From Luscinia megarhynchos (lineage: Eukaryota; Chordata; Aves; Passeriformes; Turdidae), in contig JAPFBE010000013.1 in assembly GCA_034336665.1 (NCBI GenBank), positions 16,223,056 through 16,287,055 of the forward strand: a stretch of DNA of 64,000 nucleotides, read 5' to 3'. Positions 12,319-23,500 of this stretch are shown piece after piece. The position numbers and the translations under genes were made by a program. The first letter of the stretch is position 1, and the number at the start of each line of letters is the position of its first letter. A model generated the notes under the pieces. That model saw only the letters and a program-made list of their open reading frames with translations, did not search any database and was not told the origin of the DNA.

Positions 12319-15300
12319 CTGAAGCAGATCAAAACAGAAAGGAATATTCTGAGCTTTGCTCCTGATTAAATACAGTCTGTGGCTGCCGAGCAGCCTTGCC
12401 CGTGTTGGTAAATCAGAAAAATTTTCCTCCCTTGACCCAAAGGATTTATGCTACACTTGATTCCAGATCTGTGTTTTCTTTTCTCAGGAGGTGGTGCAAG
12501 GGAAGGAAGAGGGTACCTGTTCAGCCACAGTGTATCCCCAGGTGCTCTGGCTGCTGCCTGAGTCCCAGTGGCTCGGATAATACGGTATGTGTCGCTTGAG
12601 CCATACAAACTGATTCGGTGACTCTTCTGTCCGAAAGGGTGCTCCAAGGACACTTGAAACTGAAGCTGATAAATATTTGTGTTATCAGAAAAAATATGCC
12701 ACAATGGGCACTTCAAAAATATGCTTATATCCACAGAAAATGGTTTTGAAGCTGTAGTTTATTTAATAGAAATCAAAGGTGGCCCTACCTTTGATTAGCA
12801 GAAAGAAACTGGTTTTTAGGCCTGGAGTTAATAAAACAAATGCTCTAAATCATTATTTTGCTGTTGAATCTGAAGTAAATAAAGTCACACTCTAATTAAG
12901 GCACTAATTTATTTTAATGCAAAATTTTGTTACAAAAATCCTCTTAGACTGTAATTGCCCTAGTCTCAGGTGTGCTGAAAGCCTAAAGTTTTTTAAAATA
13001 ACACAAACCCTACCTATGAATTAATCTATGGTTCTGAACCTCCTGGCTTATATGTGATATTTATTCTCATTAGTATCAGCATAGAAATTGCATGCTTGGA
13101 AATTACTATCTGAACCGAAGATATTACACTTCCAATCTTGTTATTGCATTGCTTCAGATAGCTTCTGAGGTCACCACAGATGCTGAAGGAGTCTTTGCAG
13201 ATCTTGAAAAACGTATTCTTGACAAGAAAAAGGTCAGAATACCTCTTTAGCTTCATATGAAAAGGCACTCTACAGAAAAACATTCTTTTCTTTTTAGTCT
13301 CGAGTGTTTGAGACATAAATTAATTTTGAGACATAAATTAATGTGGGGCTAAAAGAGTCCAAAACAGCAGGTCAGTCCAAATCACACAATTTTTAATGAA
13401 CCACTGATCAAGGTTGAGCTCAGATTCATCAGCTGAGCTGAGGCCAGTGACTGTAAACATCTGTGCTTCAATTTAGTGAAGTGGGTTTAAATGGACACCT
13501 GAAGGTGACCTGCACATACTTGGAACAGATGGGCCAAGAACTTGAACCCTTTTCTATTATGTCTTAGAGTAGGAGCTCAGCAGGGCAAGCTATCACCTCA
13601 CCCACAGCTCTCTAGTGCCCTGATTCCTGAATTTCTAGGGGGAAAATCTAACTGGGATTAAAAATAAAATGTTTGCTTTCATGAGCAATGTTCAGCTGAA
13701 TCCAGTTCATTTGTAATTATTGCTGTTATTTCCTGATCATCCCCAATATAGTTGTTTTTTAGTATTTTAAATAGAAGAAAATGTTTGCTGAATGCATGTA
13801 GGTAGAAGATACGTGAGCTAGTGTGTTTGCTGCTCCCTTTCACTTTGTTTTTCAGTGACAAAAATGCTTAAAAAGAAAATGAGAAAAGTCTTGGTTATAC
13901 AGTAACAAACAAAAAATAAAGTGAGGGTGGTTGTCATGTTTTGCTCTTAATATAGATGTCAAAGAGTACTTTAGAAAAGTTACTTAGGAAGCAATCACAG
14001 TCCCAGCAGTTCCTCCCTACTTCAGTTTCTTCCTATTCCAAGTTATTATAATCATAAACTGGAGGTAGAAGTTTGAGGGTAGGGAGCTTTCAAGGAATAC
14101 TATCTTCAAAAATGTTACCAGCTCCATGGAAGGAAAGTAAGTTCAGCCATTTGGTGGAAGGCTGGGAAAGAAGAAAATGCATTTCATGCATATGTCTATT
14201 AAGCTGATATACTTGTATTCTAGAGCTGCACAAGAGAAAACAAAGCTTGTGCCAAATTTCAGTATTTCTCTGGCAATTTACTATTTTCCAATAGAAAAAT
14301 ATATAAGCTGTTAATTTCTCTTTAGCAAATTTGGGGTGTTTTTTTAATCAATTAAAATTTTTTTAAGCTCATGAACTGGGATCAGAAATTGACTTATTAA
14401 AAGGCTTCAGTTTTCTTTAAATGTACATATAGTCACTAAGGGCCATTAAACATTATATTTTATCACCAATATGTGCTCTGGAAAAAAAAAAAAAGATCAT
14501 TAAGCAGCTCTTCTTCTTGTGGGTCTTTGGTTAGTTTGTTTTTGTTTGGTTTGGTTTTTTGCTGCCTGCATCTTCAAAAATGAGATTGCCATTCCACTGG
14601 TGGGACAGAGGTTTTGTCTTGGCTACTGCAGTGCAGAGAGCTGCATCTTCAGGATATTATATGTCAATTATTAATATCCAGCCTGCTCTGGCTGCATCTG
14701 TATTCAGTGAGAAATGCCACCCCTAACTATGCTAAGTATTCACTTTGATTGAAGTGCTCTGAGGAGAGCCAGGTATGCCAGCTCTGCTCTTGGCTTTTCT
14801 TGCCACTGTTGACACCCAGCTCTTATTCTTTTCTAGCAGCTATTTCATCTCCTGGGAGCTGTTTTGCAGGACTTGTCCCCAGCTGCTGGGGCACTCCAGA
14901 GCTGCATAAGTACCAAAAGAAAATCAGGTAAGTGCCTTTATACATCACTTAATCCTTCAGACTTATCTTGTTCTCTCTTTGTCTTGCTGTAAAGATCACT
15001 GTAAGTCTCTGAGCATGGCAAATTTCATTCACCTCTGGAAAAACTCCAGAGAGATCATTTCCAGCACAAGCAGAATTAGCCCTGTTGGTCTTTCCCTGTG
15101 GCTGCACAGATAAATATGGAGCACATTTGCTTTTTCTCTGGCACAGCTCAGAGAAAGAAAGGTCTTCACTGAGCTCTAATGTAGACCTAGGGTCAATAGA
15201 CCAGCTGTCTCCATCTGAGTACCCCTCTGAATACAGATTTCATCAAATGAATTATGTCTTGCATCAATCTAAGTTTCTTGCACTGAGTGTAATTGTCCCC

Positions 15301-18300
15301 CTCCTTTTGAACAGCTTAGCAAAATATTGTGGAAGGGTTTGCTTTATAAAGACAGAGTATTCCTGAAGGAGTGCACCTTGCAGAAGATTAGCATACAAAC
15401 CAGGAGACTGGAATTTCAGAGCATCTGATGTGAGACTAGAGGGAGTTAGTAACAGGTGGGTAATGTTAATAAAATGGCTCATAGTGCATAAAGTTGAGCT
15501 GCAAAAAAAAAATGAAGGATTTCAAGTTTTACTGAAACAGTTAACTCACCACGAAGAGCAACCAGGCATATTGTATGGGGATTTTTTTATTCAACACTGT
15601 TTTCCTCCCTTAGATATGTGATTTGAAAAACACTTTTAGATATATATGTCCCAGTGGGAAAATAGGAGGAATGTGTGTGGAGGGTGAACTATTGCTGAGG
15701 TTGTATCAGCTGTTGCCAGTTAATGTTTCCTTCCATCATCTCTTGAAGATTCACTCAGTGTTCTCACGTGAAAAGCAAATTATAGAAAAAATTGGCTGGT
15801 TTTAGGGAAGCAGATGCTTAGCTCATGTGATTTTTGCCTTCAGCAGATAGTTTTGTCTATCCTGTGCACCTAAAGAAATTGTCCAGAGGGAAAACTGTTA
15901 GTAGTCATTATTGCTACCATGCCTTCTAATTTTGGGTTACTATGATCTAAGACAAAACTTGAGGAGAGATGGTGGTACTTGTCAACTTTGTCAAAAAAAA
16001 CAAATGGGCATTTAATCTAGCTTTGAGTATATTAAAAAAACCCAAACCCATGACAAAAGTCTGATTATGAAAAGGCATATCAAATATCTTGGAATGTCAA
16101 AGTAATAGTAAAAAATATCACAGTGTAGCAAGCAAACTGCACTCAAAATAGAAAATCAACCTGGATACATCTTAAGTTACTGTGCTTTAAAATCCCTTCA
16201 TCCTAGACTGGAATGGAAGCATATCTCTCTTTACAAAGATAGATTTCTAGAAAGCAACATATTCAGCTTGGTGCAGCCATAAAATCCTCCCAGGAAGACA
16301 TCTTTTTTCTATCAGCTGAATGTGCAATGATCCACTTCATCACACAGTCAAAAAGGTGAGTATGGGTTTAAGGTTTTACACATTTGCCTGCTAAGGGACC
16401 CATTTAATTGATATACATTTTGTTCTGTAAAAGTTAAGTAGCAAGAGCCATTGTATGCTTAGTGGTCTGGAGAGCTCAGGCAGGCCACCATTTGAACATC
16501 TAATAGAAGAATTTAAAGATAAAAACACAAATCTTCAAACTTGCCTTAGTATAAGAGATGCTTCTTCTTCCCCTCACTACCCCAAAGCCTGTTTTTAGCC
16601 AGATCAGCAGTGTTGTATAAGATAAGAAGAAGCATCTCTAGGCTTTAGGACCAAAATTTTCTCCCTGGTGTATATCTATCACAGGGAAAAGTGGTTTATC
16701 TCTGATTTGTTGTGATATTTACAAAAAAAAAAAACCTGTCAATTATTTAGCAGCACTTCAAACACTCTCTGTGCACACTATTGTTTCTCCCTAGTTCCTG
16801 AAGACTTGTGAGTTTTTGACAACCTGAAAACATATTGCTTAAGTTAATAGCAATGGAATTTCAATGTCAAAAGTTGGCAATTGCTCTAGCTCCTTTCCTT
16901 TAAGTCTAATAACTCCTCTAATTATCAGCTATGGTGACTTTCTGGTCAAAATAGCTCATGGAGGTAAGGCTGCCAGTCTTATCAGCTCTTTAGGACAGAG
17001 CTTGGACAGAGGCTAAACTTGGACAGAGCTAAACTTCAACCTTGCTGAGGTGGCAGCTGCTGACGTGTTGGGAACTTTGAAAAAGTAAATCAAGTCTGCA
17101 GCTCAGGTGTGTTTCCTAAGGCTAGAAATGAGCCAGAATGGGCCACCTCCTGACCATGTTTCAGCTATCTGACTTTCTAAATCTGAATTCACAGAGTCAG
17201 ACCGTAGGATTCAGTTTGATGACTCAGAATACCACAGTGCAATAGCTGAAAGAAACCTGCTTCTCTCCTCACTCAAGTATTTCTCTAGATTATATGGCAT
17301 TCCATGGAAATGAAGTTGTGGTTATCTGTCAGTACACTGCATAAATGGCTGGATTGCAGCAAGGATAGACATGTGGATTCTGCAGGCCACCTCTGGCCCA
17401 GATATCACCATTTTTCTGTTGAAAAGTGCAATTATATTCAAGTCTAACACCTGCATATTTTTTTTCAAATTATTAAAAATTTTTTTTATGCTCATAGGCT
17501 TTGTATTCTGGAGTGTTTGGATGGTAACAAGCCTTGGAATAGAATTAAAGCAGTACAATTTGCTAATTCCTATTGACAGCAAGATTTAAAGTCACCAATT
17601 GTTAAGTGCTTCAACTCTTCCCACATCAATCAGTCTTTGAAATTTTGGCCTCATCTGTTTCTTTTTCAAGCTTGAAGTAAAATAGATTTTATTCTTTGAC
17701 AATTCTTAATTTTATATCACAGGACACAAGAGCTCTCTGGTTCAAGAGATGTCATTAACAATCCTTAGAGCTACAGCATCAGCCTCATTCCCTCACCAGC
17801 AAAGGCAGAGAAGTTACAGATACTTAATGCAGAATTAGCTATTGAACATATTCAATATGTGTGATGATGCCAGGGATCAGGACAGTTTTCAGGTATGGAT
17901 AAACAGCAAGGCAATTTGGAAAAAATCCTAGATAATCCTTGTGAAGGAGCTACTTCTACTGCAGCAAAGTATTAGAAAAAGCCCGAGTCCATTGGTCCAC
18001 TCAGTGGGTCCTGTTGAGATTTCCTTTCTACATCCATATGTGGCAAAACACCCCCATCAGACACCTGAGACACTTCAGCAATTATCTCAGTGCAAAGACA
18101 TCATGCTCCTACCCCATCCCTTGCTGCTGCACTCTCCAGAGGCTACAACAAAATGTCCAGAAAGCCTATTCCCACCTCTGTGACTGTGGTTTACTGTGGG
18201 GAGTGATTTAGAGCAGCTGAATTGAGGGCATGAAGAAGAATAAGGCTCTCATAAGGATCTTATAGTCTGTTTTACTTCACCACCACCTTCATTGTGGCTG

Positions 18301-19691
18301 GAAGGATTCAGAGTTAATGAAAACTGAACTGATTGTGATCAATGAAACTTTTAAGAGCTCATTAAAAACTAGTGATAAGTAGTTCTTCGTGCATTTTGAA
18401 GAATAGAAACCTGGGAAAGAGGATAAACAAGACAAGAAACATAAAGGAGATGAAAGTAAAGTCTTCATAAATGAGGGGTTGGCTGCAAGCTGCTGTGCTC
18501 CCAGCTCAGCCTCAGGTGACACAGTGTTAGAAATTGCCTTCAGTGGAAAGGAGATGAAGTTCAAGAAGATAGGCCCAGGAATTGTCCCAGTTCAACTGCA
18601 GATCAGGAAGGACAAATAAGGGGAAAAGGTTTGTAGGTGAGCTCACACTTGCAGGAGAGACAAAGTCCTTTTCCATCTCCTTATTTTCCTAAAGAGCCTC
18701 ACAGCTGCCAAAACGTGGGTTCATATGGCATGGAAGTGAATTCATGAGAGAGATTATACCTGACTGTGCTCCCAATTGACAAAATCTTTTTCAATAATCC
18801 ACAATTAATCATTGTCTCCCTCATTCTGCCTCAGCTATTCACATCGTATATTTACTGCATGTGTATTGGAGCACTCAAATCTAAGAAATGCTTTTAATGC
18901 ATGCATGTGGATAAACCATCTTGTCAAGATGCAGACAATCATTTGGGAAGTCAGCTGTCACTTACTGCCTGCCTGGTTTGTTTTAATTTTGTGAGAAACA
19001 AATTAATCTTGCAGCATGTGCATCACTGGTCATTCACTGTACGTGTGCTGGTTTGGGAAGAGCATGTGGTAGCCCTGACCCATCCATTTTCCCTCTGGTC
19101 CAAGTTTTATAGGTTGAGTCTTGATTGTAGATGCTGTGATTACACAGTTCTGTGGATGATCAGCATTGAGACAGCCTGAGTGCTTTAAAACAATCAGTCT
19201 CCCTAAGAAATTCAAGTCAGGCATTCAAAAAATCACTTGTGAAATAGATTCTTTAGGGTCCTTATAAATGCATGTGAAATTGTTTCCTACAAACAATAAG
19301 TGTTGAGAGAAGAATAATATTTAGAGAAGATTTCACAGAAACAGCATCAAGCTCTTTCTACAATTTTAACAGTTCAGGAAATCATTCTGTAAGAATGCAT
19401 CCTTCCTTCTTATACATAAGCAGTAAAAGGCTCAAAAAGAGTCACAAGGAGCAGAATTAAACTGTATTTCACAGAATTTGCCATGCAATCTTGTGCTCAC
19501 CCACTCTCCTGTATGTCCCTGCTGCAGTCATTTCCAGTTAATTTTCTGCCATTGGTGCTTTTCTGCTGGTAACACAGCAGTTTTTGCCGGGTGACTATTC
19601 AACAAGCCTGAAGGGACATGAGATAGGATGCCAGGCACTTACCTGTAAGCAGCAGAGCAGACACCAAAATTGGAAACATTTTCAGAGACAT
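12199..19691 (-). CDS. Three-exon gene for a predicted 103-residue secreted protein
   Basis: The CDS joins 19691-19643, 12659-12517 and 12318-12199 on the minus strand. Exon 1 ends one base into a codon, exon 2 supplies the other two, and exon 2 ends on a codon boundary where exon 3 continues to a TAG stop. The product begins MSLKMFPILVSALLLT and reaches a cleavage-like VLG/APF site after residue 22, so it is probably exported through the secretory pathway. The mature part (about 81 residues) has no Cys. It has a Lys-Arg pair at 38-39, an aromatic/Ser-rich stretch at 40-60 and a likely helix at about 61-84 (contains LAALRETAQYYMGLDRF). CpG is strikingly dense in exons 2 and 3 compared with the flanks, as expected for constrained coding DNA. 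I do not recognise the family. Human C3orf85-like small secreted proteins come to mind, but that is an unverified recollection. The gene model is well supported; the function is unknown. Confidence 0.8.
12517..12659 (-). CDS. Exon 2: end of signal peptide and N-terminal mature chain
   Basis: The exon is 143 nt. Its acceptor is ATCAGCTTCAG and its donor is CAG followed by GTACCC, a weaker but usable donor. In the chosen frame it encodes 47 residues from SSVLGAPF to YTVAEQ, completing the leader and opening the mature protein. Five CpGs lie in the exon. A second frame is also open throughout, but it would not continue the leader and its first codon would not complete exon 1. The chosen frame fits the phases on both sides. 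Confidence 0.8.
12660..19642 (-). other. Intron 1 of the secreted-protein gene
   Basis: About 7 kb of AT-rich sequence bounded by GTAAGT and the exon 2 acceptor. No further minus-strand exon is needed, because the phases of exons 1 and 2 already match. On the plus strand it holds three exon-like stretches (13080-13250, 14837-14927, 16294-16355), listed separately. No clear mobile element was seen in it. Confidence 0.6.
14837..14927 (+). other. Candidate exon, plus strand, inside intron 1
   Basis: A 91-bp stretch flanked by a strong acceptor (TTATTCTTTTCTAG) and a near-perfect donor (AATCAG then GTAAGTG). Two of three frames are open through it; neither peptide was recognised. It lies antisense inside intron 1 of the secreted-protein gene. 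It could be an exon of an antisense noncoding RNA, or a pseudo-exon. Confidence 0.3.
19643..19691 (-). CDS. Exon 1: start codon and signal peptide
   Basis: The coding part is 49 nt, 16 codons plus one base. The ATG lies in a favourable GCCATGT context. The 16 residues are Met, Ser, Leu, Lys and then a hydrophobic run, typical of a secretory leader. The exon ends CTTACAG followed by a near-consensus GTAAGT donor at 19642-19637. A TATA box 58 bp upstream of the ATG implies a short 5' untranslated region of roughly 25-30 nt. Its phase matches exon 2, 7 kb away, and the join completes the signal peptide. Confidence 0.78.
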
Positions 19692-19742
19692 GGCAAATTA
19701 TTCAGAAAGGGTTTCCTTTGTAAAGTGAAGAGAGTGATACAG

Positions 19743-19749
19743 TTTTATA
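19743..19749 (-). promoter_or_regulatory. TATA box of the secreted-protein gene
   Basis: The minus strand reads TATAAAA, 58 bp upstream of the ATG in exon 1. A start site 25-30 bp downstream would fall near 19718-19724, giving a short leader before the GCCATGT start context. A second, weaker TTATAAA lies about 25 bp further upstream. A TATA promoter without a CpG island suggests tissue-restricted expression, which is inference. Confidence 0.55.
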
Positions 19750-20394
19750 CTTTGCTATCTTCGGGTTTATAAATCATTTACCAGATACGTGTAAAGGATT
19801 GGTTCAGGCAGAGGGCAGGGTACAATGCTTAGTTCAGATTTGTCCTGTGTGGCTCTGTTGGTACACTTTGGACTTTGCAAGCTGAGCCTCTAATGAGCCA
19901 TCATGGCTCATTATTGTCTGGATGCATTTACTTCTTTATAAGTTCAATGATGCAAAACAGCAAACTGGGCTTGTTCTAGGAGCATTTGACTAGTAAACTT
20001 CAGTCTTTTGCATGACTATTTGCCCCTCATCCTGGTGATAGGCACAAGTAGTTTAGAGTTTGGTGTGAATACCAATGGTGTTTGAATCCACCTGCTCTGA
20101 GAGCAGTGCCAGAGTATCCCATATATTTCAGCTGCATGCTGCTTGAGTTAAGGAAATAAATGTATGAAAAGATTGATTGAAAAAGCACTAAGCAGGGAAG
20201 GAGGGAAGAAATCTGGTTTCTGACCTGAACCAGGGTGACCTGTTGCCTCCTGCTGGTGTTAGGACTCTGTAATGTGGGACACGAGGAGTTCATGCTTCAC
20301 CTTTCCCACCTGCCCAGTTACCTGCTGCCTTTTGACACACAACTCACCTGTTGGCAGCAGCAGTGGTGCTGCAGAGCAGTTTATCTGCTTCAGC

Positions 20395-20530
20395 TCGCCT
20401 CCAGGGGCGATAAGGGAGCGGGGAGAGGCTGAGCTGTGTCCCACGCTGTGTCCGTGGCACAGGCACTCCCAGCTCCCACGTCAGGCATCACACCTGCTGA
20501 CGTTACAGGGCAGGGAGCAGACTCCGTGTG
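20395..20530. promoter_or_regulatory. CpG-enriched block, candidate promoter or enhancer
   Basis: About eight CpGs fall in 135 bp of locally GC-rich sequence, against a background that often has none per 100 bp. It contains two oppositely oriented TGACGT half-sites (about 20477-20483 and 20498-20503), the core of CREB/ATF sites. On the minus strand it is followed at 20348 by a strong splice donor, CAACAG then GTGAGTTG. It sits about 0.7 kb upstream of the TATA promoter at 19749, so it could be an upstream promoter with a noncoding first exon, or an enhancer. No transcript evidence is available. Confidence 0.35.
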
Positions 20531-23500
20531 ATGGGCAGCAGCCCTTCATCCTCACAGACAGACACTGCATGCAGTCTGCTGGGAAGCAAAAGAGCGTCTA
20601 GTTATGTGGTTACAAAGCTTAATAGATTTTTGTTACACACAGGTGGGCTGGAGGGAATGCTGCTGAACAGCAGGTCTAACATTGCAATCCTTAACCTTGC
20701 TGTAGGTCATGTCACAAATTCAGTATTATTTGAGTATTGTTCTAAAAAAAAAAATAAATTAATCCATCCACCCCAGATAGCAAATTAAGTATGGAGGCAG
20801 GTGTTCTGCATTCTGATGCCACATCAGTAACAAATATTAATTATCCAAACTTACGATCAGTTTCCCCACCTCTGAGCTACTACTCTAAATGTTAGATGTC
20901 AGCTTTCTTGTGGACTAGAAAAAATGTATAATGACTGGGATATTTGCTAATAGGTGACACAGAGCTCTCCAGAACAGTAGATCCCCCAGAAATAAGTTCC
21001 AGGAAAGCATACAAGTTATCCTTATACCTCACAAACTTTGTGGGCCATTGCCTCTAACCTTTTCCACACTTTTCTCTTAAATGGGCTGGCCTTTCTATTG
21101 GAGATTTCCTCACAGTTCCTGATACAGTGACTGGAAGAACATGGTGGAGTGTTATTTTACATTTATTGCAGTTATGTCTTCTTTAATGTGCAGCCTGCTC
21201 ACAGAGACCACTGCTAGTGATATGGCACAGGTGGAGAAACAAGAACAGCCAGTAATTGATCACAGGGAGGCATGCTGGACTGGCAACAAAGACCAAGTCA
21301 CCTACTCCTCCTATTTCATCTTAGGAAGCAAGAGGAAGAGATGAGAATGGTTTTTCAGGAACAGGAGTTGAAGAAGTGGTAAAATAGTTAAAGGCCATTG
21401 ATCCCAACTGATCCTGAGTAATCTAAGTCCAGGCTCCCAGAATCTAAAAATAGCCTTGCTCCCTTGATTTCCAAATAAAACCTGGAGAATATGACTTGTC
21501 TATATCCTTTACTGATGAAGCCTTGAGTCTGCTATAGGAAAAATCCTCTCTGAGAGGCACACAATATCTTCTGGTAGGGTCACAAAACATGATGGGAGTG
21601 CTGCAATGCCTGGACTTGGCTCTGAGTCCAGAACACAAGGCTTTCTCTGCTGTAGAGTGGAGCAGTGGTCAGCCAGAGTAGGCTATGATACAAGATCTGG
21701 GAAGCAGCTAAATTACAGATAGCATGTCCCCTAGAACATAGAGATCCATGGCATCTGAACACTCCTCCAGTTCTCCTTTGTTTCATCCTCTATCCTGCCC
21801 TGTTTGTTTCTTTGATTCAGGCCTTGCTCTTGGCTCTGACTTGTGCAGGCTGCCCAGCTCTGCATTCTTCCCCTGACACGTCCTTCCTTCTTGTTGTGCA
21901 CTTTGCAATTTCACATAAAATGACGTTATGCCCATAAAACCCAACATCTTTAGACTGAAGAATTTATAAGTCTGTAATGAGGAGAGTGGTTCTCCCTTTC
22001 CTCCTTCCTTTGGTGTCTTGTTTCCCCTACCCACGAGGGGTGTTCAGCTCTGAGGTTCACTCCCCCGCTGCCTCCTACCCCAGTCCTGCTCTTGCCAAGT
22101 CTCACTTCTGCTCACAATAGCCAGTTTTTCCTGAAGCCCTGCAATGTATATGTAATTTGGGGCTTGCATATGCCCTCCTGGCTCACATGCAAAAATTTCC
22201 AGAAGACATATGAGTTCTTAGCAGCTCTTTGAGGGCATTATATTGGCAATCTGGATATCACTAAAAACCATGAAAAGCATGAATTTATCCATTGAATGCA
22301 AAATTTTAGCTGTTAATCACTAACAGATATGCAGGCTGCAATTTTTTTGAAGATTTGTTACTTGGCCCAGTGGCTGAAATTTTCGTATGGAGAAATGAAT
22401 CATTGTATTATTTTCTTATGATGCCCTCCCTTTCCTGTCAGACTTCTATTCCCTACTTTAAAGCAGGGAAAGCTTAGTCAAAGGAGTTGTCATGAGAATA
22501 TTCAGTGAAAATTCAACTTCCCCCATACATCCTTATCTCATTTACAGAAATTATCAAGATACTGGCTAAAGTGGTTCCAAAAATTTCAGCTTGATGCAGA
22601 TATCTGAAAATAAAAAAACAGAAAAACCAAACAATTCAGACCAAATTATAAAAGTTTAAAAGAGTTATAGATGAGTGAAAGTAGGATTATCTGAAAGGAC
22701 GTTTTATGCAATCTACAATGCTACCAGACTTACCAATAAGGTCTAAGGCAGACTTCAAACATCAGAACTCTGGTAGGGAAAGGTCAGACCTTTTTTCCTT
22801 TCACATTTCATAACCTTAGACAGTACGTCACCATTTCAGGGGAAAGATCTGTGTTCTTCCCATAATAGTATCAATTATTTTTCTTTAAGGAAAAAGAGTA
22901 AAGCCCCACACCTTAGCTGATTATAAATGAAACAGTTTTAGTAAAAGAAAGATAAAAAGAGGTTGGACTCATAAACATCCTGAGGAAGTTGATGGTGACT
23001 GGCTATACAATGTCTTCAGCTGCTTGAATTTTTTATGTATTTTTCACAGGTGGATCAATAGTAAAATATTTGAGAGGGTAGGTAAGTATCCTAAGATTAC
23101 TTGTTGCTCCAAGTTGATTGAAAGCAGGTAACATAGAAAGTTATTGGAAAGGAGAAGGCAGGTAGGAAATCTTAGCTGGTTGGGAACAAAAAGCTGAACA
23201 ACTTGAGCTGGAAAATCCATATTCTTTTTCTTCTTAAGCACCAGCTTCTTGTCTGTCTAGGAACTTAATTCTTTTGGTTCAATATCACCAGCTAAGTATA
23301 ATGCTAATCTATAAGATTTTGTAAACCACTATGTAACTGTTGAAAAATGTAATCTTCTGATGTATTTATTTGAAATTTCTCATTTGTTTTAGCTTGTCTA
23401 ACACTTACCAGTTCTCTTTGTTCATCTCTAATACATCTTTGATTTAAGTAGATATGCCAACACCAGTGTTTAACTTCAGGTTTTGTGTATCTGAAAATGC

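Noticed and set aside
12781..12830. Tiny exon-like stretch upstream of exon 2
   Set aside because: A 32-bp candidate would put exon 2 in a frame that stops before its donor, and exons 1 and 2 already join in phase without it.
22963..23000. GAGGTTGGACTC word resembling CR1
   Set aside because: The following sequence departs from CR1 and no 3' end is present.
23050..23081. 32-bp microexon between TTTTTCACAG and GTAAGTATCC
   Set aside because: Strong signals, but too short and isolated to support without transcripts.
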